A stretch of DNA of 64,000 bases from Pholis gunnellus (Eukaryota > Chordata > Actinopteri > Perciformes > Pholidae): assembly GCA_910591455.2 (NCBI GenBank), contig OU342816.1, positions 8,880,800 to 8,944,799 on the forward strand. Reading direction: 5' to 3'. Position 1 is the first letter of the stretch. Each line of letters starts with the position of its first letter. Below are positions 56,701 to 64,000 of this stretch, piece by piece. A model generated the notes under the pieces. The model had not been told where the DNA came from. It saw nothing but the letters and a program-made list of their open reading frames with translations, and made no database searches. Position numbers and translations under genes: made by a program.

Positions 56701-59700
56701 CCACAGTGACGCCCGTCGGTCTCTGCAGCTGCCCTGGAGACCGACCTCTGACCCCAAAGCGCATCTTAAAATGTCCATCATTGGAGAATACCTGTAATTG
56801 ATTCCACCAAATAGCCCCTTGTGAGTGTCATAATCACAGTACTATAACAGTATTTTCCTACTCTATGTGACCACAAAGGCATCATGGTTGCATTTCCCTC
56901 TCTGTGTCTGTCTCACCTGTATGCATTGGTTGTTGCTGTCAGCCACCACCACTCTGCCATTACAAGAGGCTGATATTCCTTGGAGATTTGTGAACTCTCC
57001 TTTATCTCTGCCCCGGGAACCTGAAAAAGTCAATAATAACCCACTCAGTCAATGTGCCATTTCATATGTTCACCTTCGTCTCAGTTTGTAACATTACCAG
57101 ACTAAAACTATCTCATCCTTCTGATTATTTTTCAAAACACACCTTAAGTGTTTGGATTGATCTTCTGCCTTCCAGGCAAATGCAGGTTTCGGTTCATGTC
57201 AGTACAGTTAAAAAAATGAACTTGCAAAGACTTGAAACCTGCTTGAGAAACTTAATCCTTCACTGTGAGAATATTTCAAGTAACATTGTCTTTGCTTGAC
57301 AGGGACACGTACATCCAAAACCTGAGAGTTTAACATTTTATGTGAGCGACCAACACATTCTCCCAAATACTGTGGTCATTTCACAAAAAAATATATTTCT
57401 ACGTTTCATCTTCGGACAACATACTGTAGCTCGTTCACAGCAAGTCACAGCAAGTTGATTTTCATCCTGTAGTCTATTGGCATGAAGTGACAACAGAAAC
57501 TGCCTCGAGGGTCAATATAAAAACGTGTTGTATGGCTTAGAAACTGGTGAGCAGTGATGACAGTAATGTCTGTATGGTACATGATTTGACACGTACAGCG
57601 TATGGACTTTCTCTCTTGGATGGGTCATCGGTCTTACCCACTCTGTAGATGAGCTCATCCTCAATGGGGTTCTCCTTTTTCTTGGTGGTGCTGTACATGC
57701 TGGAAGGACGACGCACTGCTTTCTGCCGTATGTGGCCCCCTGTCCCGCTGGGAGACTTCACCCTTCTCTTCACGTCGTCTGGAGATTGTGGCACATCTGA
57801 GGGCTTGATCGCCCGCAGGCGGAACGGGCTGCCACGTATCGGCTGGCCGTACAGCAACAGAGCGAAAGAGTACTCTCCCTCAGAGCGTAACGTGTAGCCC
57901 ACCTCATACGTCCCGTTCTTATTGTCCGCTACATCCGCCTCTGCGATGCGGCTGCCGTCGACGGACGTTATCTCTGCTTTTAAAACAGCGTTTCCTGTCC
58001 GCACCAACTCGCCATCCTGCAGAGAGAGGTCATTGTTTCAATTTCAGAACAAGAAGAAATTCTGAATCTTGTTGTTCAAGCAATATGCACATGGTTGCAG
58101 CCTCTAAGGCAGCACTTTCTACAGACTAACACTCATAATAATCCCTGACTAAAGACTTCTTGCAAGAGAAAAATAGCTTGAAATGGGAATTTGAATGAAA
58201 AACTAAACTGAAATATGTGACTAAAGCAAATAAAGACACACCAGATTGAAGTAAAAACAAGATGTATATCTGTTAGCTTTATCCAAGGTTCACTCTACAC
58301 GTGGAAATGGAACTGATGCGAAATATTTAAGACCGTACTTTGTCTTTTGTCGTCACAGTAATTGTGTGGTGCTGCCCGGTTGCTGCATGGCGGAGGCCCT
58401 CTCCTGTGGCAACCGAGGTGTGAGCCACAGCGGCTGTGGTGAGGAGAACTCCCAGGTTCTGAATGGAGCGTCGCAGACCTTCAGTCTCCACCTAGAGTAG
58501 ACAACACACAAGATAAACAATATCTACCACTGCAGAATCCCTTATTGCTCTAAAAGGTTACATTTTTTATGCTTGGCTCCATGTGTATGGAGTTAAATCG
58601 GCCTCAATATTAATGAATGCACTGAGGAGGATTCCCAAATGTATTTTGTAATTTATAATATTTATAAAGATTATTCAATTCACACAAAAATTGTTGTCAT
58701 TATATAAACAAAATCCACAAATATAGGATTCACAAATATTTTTCTGATGCACACACAAATATTTCTTGTTTTTCGAATAAAATACAAATCCCCAAATGTA
58801 TGTATTTAAAAGGATTTGCAATTTTCATCAAAACACAACTCAAGAAGTAAGCCTCTTTTTGTGACCATGTCCAGGATATCAGATGTCAAGAGCAGGGAAA
58901 TAGGCTGAATAAGAATAAGCAACAGGTAATACCTGACAATCCAGGTGTGCATTCTGATGTGGTCTCTCTGGGAAGTCGTGTCTGGCCAGCGCTGTTACCC
59001 GCTCACTCATCTGCTTCTGAACGAGCAGCACCTATACTTGCACGAGACACACATATTGCATTCCAAGTCGTTTCTTTTATACAAAACTCAAGCACATCCG
59101 GATACACACTGCAACACGATTAAAAGCTGATTCTCATACGTGTTGTAACTTGTAACCTGTTTGATATCCTAGCTTTTAAATATTACAATCTGCCAGCCCA
59201 CCTCAGTAGCACTCCCATGGATGAGAGCCCGCTCAGTAAAGCTGCAACTGCTCTGGATGTGTTCCTTCCCCTGGAGGAGAGATGAAAGCTGGGCCTGCAG
59301 GACCTGTGGTCGGGTAAGCGGAAAAGTCAGCAGGCTGAAGTATGTTGACAGGAATGTGAGACGTGTGGCAGGTCGCGATCAACTACTTGTAAAATGCTTG
59401 TGCTTGTGCAAAAAAAGATGCACGTGCACATCTGTGTGAGTGCATGGATCAGATATATGAGTTTGTGAAACATAACCTTTTGCTTGGTGCTGCAGATGAG
59501 CTCCAGGTCTGTGATGAGGGACGTCTTGCGCTGATGCAGCGCCCGTTCCAGCTCTTCAAACGTGCTGGTAATCTCTGCTACCGCCTCATTCTTCCTTTCG
59601 TTCAGCTGGCGGGAGATCTCGGTCACCAGCTCGATGGATGCTGTTAACTGAGGAAGCCTGGAAGTTGACACAATGTGAAGTTTTCTTCCATCAATTGTAG

Positions 59701-62700
59701 AAAAAACACCCGCTGAAGAGCTATAAAGCTGTACAAAAAGCTAAATTGGGCCTCTGTCACTATACCCGGGGCCGTGTTTTGACATGGTGGGCACAGCATA
59801 GCATAGGAGATCTTTGATGGCAGATGCCAGATCTGGGCCAAATGCTTAAGCTTCCAAACACCCGATGTGAAGGAAATATTCTGAAAGCTTTATCAAGGTA
59901 TCAAGTCCTAACCTGCTAAGTATGGCATCCAGCTGTGTCTTCAGAGCAGCCTTGTGCTGTTCCACGACGTCCCGCAGCGGAACAGTCACATGTTCCCGGT
60001 GCTCTCCCTCTGTGCAGTCCAGACACATGGCCGTCTCACACGACTCGCAGTAGAACTCCATCACCTGCAGAGGGAGACAAACTGAGTATGAAAAGCTCAT
60101 TCACTCTTGCTGGGCATTGCAGTTAGGTGGGAAATCGGAAGATTCCGTTTCTTTTACATTCATTATTGCTAATAAATTAAAACGGTAGGGCAGTTTTTGG
60201 CGAGGTGATGACTTGGACTGAGGCGTCACAAAAGTGCTTCCCACCTTTCCCTCGTGGTTCGGGCAGCAGAGGGGCTTCACTGCAGCTGCAGCGCTGACTG
60301 ACTCCACACTGCAGGCCTCCGGCGGTGAGCACTCTGGGTCTCGTTGAAGGACCTGGTGGACATTTTAAACTTCATCATATTCCAATGTTCCAATAGACTT
60401 GTAAAATAATGACGTGTTTTCTTATGTACTGTGGTGGGTTTGTTTCTTTTCTTTAGAATATATATATTTTTGGCATTTTTTCTTTATTTGGCAGGGGACA
60501 GTTATTGAGAGGTGGCAGAGGTGCCAAATCAAATTGTGGACATAACAGTACACGGTACGCCCCTAGATGCTTTTCTCTTTGTCTGAATTTCCTTGTAGTC
60601 TGTTGCAGACTTCATTCTCTTCAAGACATAAACACACATTATTGTATTGCTATCCATTTGAGCACCCTGTATTCAATAAATCCATTCCCTATAACCCAAT
60701 GGTATCATAACCCCCTACATGCCCACTGACCTTAGATACAAAGCAAATGCTGAAAAAGAGCACCTTAAGAAAGAGAGATGAAATGACCTCAGTCTGCAAA
60801 AATGTTCTCCCTCTGTTTAACTGTCTCACAAAAACAGCAGTGCATGAAACACACAGACACGCTGTCCCATTTCCCTAAGTGCCATCTGTATTTATCTTAA
60901 ATAATCGTTGTTATTAAGTCATCTGTGTTTTGTCTTTTTGTTCCATGGAACAGACTTCAAAACGTGTGTCTGACTTGACTTAAAAAAAAAGAGATAAAGA
61001 GTCAAACCTCCATGAGATTAGTGATGAAGAAGTTGTTCTGTAGAGCACAAACTCCTTTCTCGGGCAGAATGGACGTCTGCCGACACACTGGACACGAGAG
61101 CGTCAGGGACTCTGGGGGAATGTAGTTCTGGAGACAGCTGGAGAGAGGGAGTCAACAAATAAAGACAAGCCGAGTATTACAATATAAGATCTACCCCAAC
61201 GATTACTTTGCGTCATTCTGTATATAAGTATAAATCATATTATTCAATTTACAGATACAGCAGACAAAGAAAGAGAGGAAGTCACTAGAGAGAGAGAGCA
61301 GTCATCTTATGACAGTAATTGAGAGACATTGCCTAAATAGTGCTGCTGTCACAACAAATAACGGAAAAGTGTGAATCCGAGTCAATCCACAGAACACAGC
61401 CCCAGGAGAAGACACGCACACTTCCTATTAGAGTAAGTGAATCTCTGGCAAATCAATCTGCCGAACAGAAACACAAAGAGAAAGGAGGCTTTAGGGAGAG
61501 TAGACGTTTCTGTGTTCGTTTATGCTTCTGCATGTTTGTGTGAGTGTGCAATGTGTTTTGGATTCTGGCCTCAACCTGTAAAAAGTCACTCGTCTATCCC
61601 ACCGGCTCTACAGAATGGAATGTCGGGCAGGTACAATTGCCCTGAGGAGACAATCTATTTAACGTTAGGCAACCTTCAAGCCAAGAACAAACCCACAGTC
61701 AGCATAGTTCAGCTGCAAAATGCAGATTACCAGACCGCACTCCTGGCCTACAGCCCGGCTGCCATCCAGCATGTGATGTACGGTTGTTTTTCTGTAGCTC
61801 CGGTTATCACTAAATTGGCAGTCGATGCCGCAAGAAACCTCGAGGTCAGTGTCGAAGATAAGTCTCTGTTGATGTACACAAGGACGTCTGGAAGCTGCTT
61901 GGGCTGCATGCTAACACTATTTACTGTTTCATTTATGACACCAGAATGACTCGTATCAACCCAGCCTTAGTAAACTGCAGTCGTTAGCTCTTGAGAATAA
62001 CAGAGAGCTTTAAACCGTCTATCACTGCTCTGTCAACATCACTGTAAGGCTGTGAAGCCTGGATACAGTACTGTGGCTTTGTCAGAAATTCAACCAGCTT
62101 GGGACCACATCAGTGATGTGGTGAAAAGGCCTGTGACAGGTGACAGCTAAGGTTACTTGGATATTTGTTATATATGAAAATTCTATATTTCTACTAGTTT
62201 TGTCCAGTAAAAATAAAAAAAACTAAACGTTTATAACACTATAAAAGAGAAAAGCAGCATATAGAACTTAATAAACAAGTAATCGATACACTAAACTGTT
62301 GCTGATTAATAAACCAATTACCATACTAACTTTTTTAAGACTAGTGCCACACTCATCCTTATTAAGTAGAATCCTACAATCATTGTATGAGTACAAGAGG
62401 CCAAATGCCCCCATTGTAGGACGATGTCATCTATTTTGGCACCATTTGAAACAGTTGCACAACCCATGGCAAACGCAAGATCCTGATCTCTGAATAATGA
62501 GCACACAACCAGGATAATCACAGAAAGAGTCAAAGGGGAGCAGAATTAAAAGAGATACAATGCCACACCAAACAGACTAGGCCCAGCATGGATTTGCCAG
62601 CTCAGCCCTAAAACCCCTAAAACTACATCAACCCATCCTGTATTAAAACATCTGCCTGGCAACATCATGTGTAGCTCCAGACAAAAATCTGTTCACCTCA

Positions 62701-63464
62701 GCAGGGCTCCAGATCACATGTCATCCAGTTAAACCGGGGATTAAATGTGCCCTCCGGTGGGCAAATGCCCACCACGCTGCCTGGAAAAAGGATTTATCCT
62801 GGACTCTGTGTGGCTATTCAAAAGTATTCAATACATATTTATCATGAGTTTAGAAGTCAACATGATCCCAGTTATCGTCTGTACCTAACAACATGCCCCC
62901 CCTCTTCATTTCCATCTTCCCACCCTGACCCAAAACAAGCTTTCCAAATGCCTCCTCTGCTCGGCTCGGCACGGCTAAAAGGCCCCAGTAAGTATTGCCT
63001 GAGGAGGTGTCATCTTTCCGAGGCCCTGTTGAGGAATTATAATTGTGTCCTCCGACAATGAGCCTTTTCTAAAACGTTGACGGTCCCTGATGCTGCGGAA
63101 TGCACTTATCTCAGTGGAGCCGGTGAGGAAAAGTGCTCTGAGCTGTCTTCATTGTGGCCAGGGATTTGCAATAGATGCGGTTCCTCTAGTAGCAGACATG
63201 TAAATATGGATGGGAGGGTAAGCACTGAAAGGGAAAAGTTTCACTGTTCTACCACCTTCTTTGCATGGCTCCGCAGAAGTTACATGGTGCAGACAGTGTC
63301 ATTCAACCAGACAGCACAAACGTTAGTTACCTTTCACAGAAGGTGTGCAGGCAGGGGAGGACCTTCGGGTTGGAGTAGTGATCCAGACAAATGCTGCAGA
63401 CCAGAAACTGCTTGTCTATCTGACTCACCACAGGGCTGGTGCTCCCAGCCTCACGCTTTGCCAT
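53748..63464 (-). CDS. trim3: trim3 (TRIM-NHL E3 ubiquitin ligase), complete, 15 coding exons
   Basis: Exons in transcript order are 63331-63464, 61008-61137, 60245-60352, 59913-60064, 59477-59657, 59202-59303, 58933-59031, 58339-58491, 57638-58016, 56917-57020, 56624-56791, 55828-55996, 54483-54553, 54232-54372 and 53748-53900. They sum to 2,244 bases, 747 residues; human TRIM3 is 744. The RING is complete (C23, C26, C38, H40, C43, C46, C60, C63). The B-box spans C118-H149, the coiled coil about 150-320, the filamin repeat about 320-445, and six NHL repeats run from about 480 to the end (FKVYRYLQ). The start MAKREAGS and the linker RRPSSMYST fit TRIM3 rather than TRIM2. TRIM3 acts in neurons on postsynaptic and trafficking proteins; that role is family knowledge. 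An in-frame ATG at 63476, directly after TAA, would add four residues but has a weak context; 63464 has GCCATGG. Whether this is trim3a or trim3b is unresolved. Confidence 0.94.
56195..56410. repeat. Degenerate tandem repeat, unit with AAAGTCATAGTATAGTATGTC, locus 2
   Basis: AAAAAGTCATAGCATAGTAT, AAAGCCACAGTATAGTATCT, AAAAGTCACTGTATAGAATG and AAAAAGTCATAGTGTCATAT recur at about 30-60 base spacing in the trim3 intron 55997-56623. The unit is the same as in 50795-51610. Confidence 0.75.
56553..56573. repeat. (AC)n microsatellite
   Basis: A short AC run in a trim3 intron, close to the donor of exon 56624-56791. Confidence 0.95.
57145..57250 (+). repeat. Dispersed repeat, copy 2 (homologous to 37490-37600)
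   Basis: See the matching words under copy 1. It lies in the trim3 intron 57021-57637, antisense to the gene. Confidence 0.65.
57638..58491 (-). other. trim3: Filamin repeat of trim3 (exons 58339-58491 and 57638-58016)
   Basis: Residues 303-479. The immunoglobulin-like filamin fold shows SVATGEGLRHAATGQ, ITVTTKDK, NKNGTYEVGYTLRSEGEY and YGQPIRGSPFRLRAI. The linker VKRRVKSPSGTGGHIRQKAV follows. Confidence 0.9.
58933..59657 (-). other. trim3: Coiled-coil exons of trim3 (59477-59657, 59202-59303, 58933-59031)
   Basis: About residues 175-302, with heptad-like Leu/Glu/Lys, ELVTEISRQLNERKNEAVAE and later VLLVQKQMSERVTALARHDF. In the family this part drives dimerisation. Confidence 0.88.
59913..60352 (-). 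other. trim3: B-box of trim3 (exons 60245-60352 and 59913-60064)
   Basis: Residues 89-175. Ligands are C118, H121, C130, C133, C138, C141, H146 and H149, followed by LRDVVEQHKAALKTQLDA, the start of the coiled coil. The linker VLQRDPECSPPEACSVESVS before it is less conserved. Confidence 0.9.
61008..63464 (-). other. trim3: RING finger of trim3 (exons 63331-63464 and 61008-61137)
   Basis: Residues 1-88. The C3HC4 RING is split by a 2.2 kb intron after FCE. The junction codon AG|C makes Ser45, where remembered TRIM2 and TRIM3 proteins have Arg (FCERC). All zinc ligands are kept. Confidence 0.92.
61138..63330 (-). other. 2.2 kb first coding intron of trim3
   Basis: It splits the RING. A plus-strand open frame of 170 codons (61437-61949) has no family likeness. 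I see nothing else certain. Confidence 0.75.
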
Positions 63465-63506
63465 GGCAGAGGACATTTAAAGCCACGGACAATGACAGAC
63501 GTTAAC
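63465..63506 (-). other. trim3: 5' UTR part of the first trim3 coding exon
   Basis: An acceptor (CTCTCTGCAG then GTTAAC on the minus strand) places the exon start at 63506. At least one upstream non-coding exon is therefore expected beyond or near the window end. Confidence 0.55.
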
Positions 63507-64000
63507 CTGCAGAGAGACAAAAATAAAAACGTGAATATTTGCCTATATTTGTCCAAAAAGCTTTTAAAGCGAGTGTCACTTTCAGGGCTGCTAACGCTTA
63601 GTAAACATACCACAGCAGGCACGAGGGACCAAAGTTATCCAAGCTGCTTAATGACTTGATTATAGTATAACGTGTCCATTGTTATGGTGTTATTTAAAGT
63701 AGAAGCAGTCCTGAGTCTACAGACAGCAGCAGATGTAGATGAACCAGTATGGCCATGTGCCTGGCTTTTGATTAACATCGCAAAGAACCCCAAAGCAGCA
63801 AAATAAAGGACGTTTTTTTTTAACTAAACAATAAATGCAGTCTGTGGTTAAAGAGAATCCTTTTATTACAAATCCACAACAATGCATTAAGACAAGCTTT
63901 CCTGGCCACTGGAATAAAAATACACACTCCCAACCTGTTGTGACATTTACACGAACACACACAAACACATGTGACTTGAAACAGAACGTGTTGAGTAATG
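63507..64000. other. Probable trim3 5' UTR intron
   Basis: AT-rich DNA without a recognisable exon. An 83-codon minus-strand frame at 63717-63968 has no family likeness. Confidence 0.4.

Larger units (their letters stand above)
53748..57020 (-). other. trim3: NHL beta-propeller of trim3 (six exons)
   Basis: Exons 56917-57020, 56624-56791, 55828-55996, 54483-54553, 54232-54372 and 53748-53900 encode about residues 480-747. Six repeats are visible: GRVVVADSNNQCIQ, GDIVVADYDNRWVSIF, GHIITVDNKACCVFIF, NEIIVTDFHNHSVK, GNIIVADWGNSRIQ and GHVAVADSGNHCFKVY. Together they form a six-bladed propeller used for target or RNA binding in this family. Confidence 0.93.

Noticed and set aside
61437..61949. 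170-codon plus-strand open frame in the first coding intron of trim3
   Set aside because: No recognisable domain or splice partner, and the N-terminal part is low complexity. Length alone is compatible with chance, although a transcript would change this.

Overview
This is a vertebrate nuclear window, almost certainly from a percomorph (perch-like) teleost. It has spliced genes with GT-AG introns, many (AC)n/(TC)n microsatellites, tRNA-derived SINE, LINE and Tc1-like remnants, and several dispersed repeats of a kind I know from perch-like fish genomes. The species assignment is inference. I reconstructed gene models by joining open frames across splice sites and matching them to remembered protein families; no alignment was run.

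Three protein-coding genes are supported. (1) About 5.8-39.5 kb, plus strand: the 3' half of frem2 (FRAS1-related extracellular matrix protein 2). Twenty-two coding exons give about 1,436 codons: five Calx-beta domains, the long FREM2-type C-terminal ectodomain, a transmembrane helix and a short tail ending in a PDZ-ligand-like SSEV. The N-terminal CSPG-repeat part lies upstream of the window, so 1-5769 is read as intron. A roughly 2.1 kb 3' UTR probably ends at a poly(A) signal near 41.66 kb. (2) 42.1-48.1 kb, plus strand: a complete eight-exon RING/B-box/coiled-coil/PRY-SPRY TRIM E3 ubiquitin ligase of 476 residues, TRIM69/A33-like. (3) 53.7-63.5 kb, minus strand: a complete fifteen-exon TRIM-NHL gene of 747 residues (RING, B-box, coiled coil, filamin repeat, six NHL repeats), matching TRIM3 better than TRIM2. 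It is convergent with gene 2, with a 5.6 kb intergenic stretch between their stop codons.

FREM2 is known to work with FRAS1 and FREM1 in the sub-epidermal basement membrane. The two TRIM genes are ubiquitin ligases of different structural classes and need not be functionally linked to frem2 or to each other.

Introns and intergenic DNA carry a decayed non-LTR reverse-transcriptase fragment (24.3-25.1 kb, antisense), a Tc1-like transposase remnant (9.4-9.8 kb), an AFC-type SINE (12.4 kb), a degenerate tandem repeat present at two loci (50.8-51.6 and 56.2-56.4 kb), and other repeat fragments. I saw no novel multi-gene system. The most notable local features are a 5' splice site embedded in a (GT)n microsatellite, an in-frame NAGNAG acceptor, a 50-base G-rich tract, and a near-perfect 46-base hairpin.
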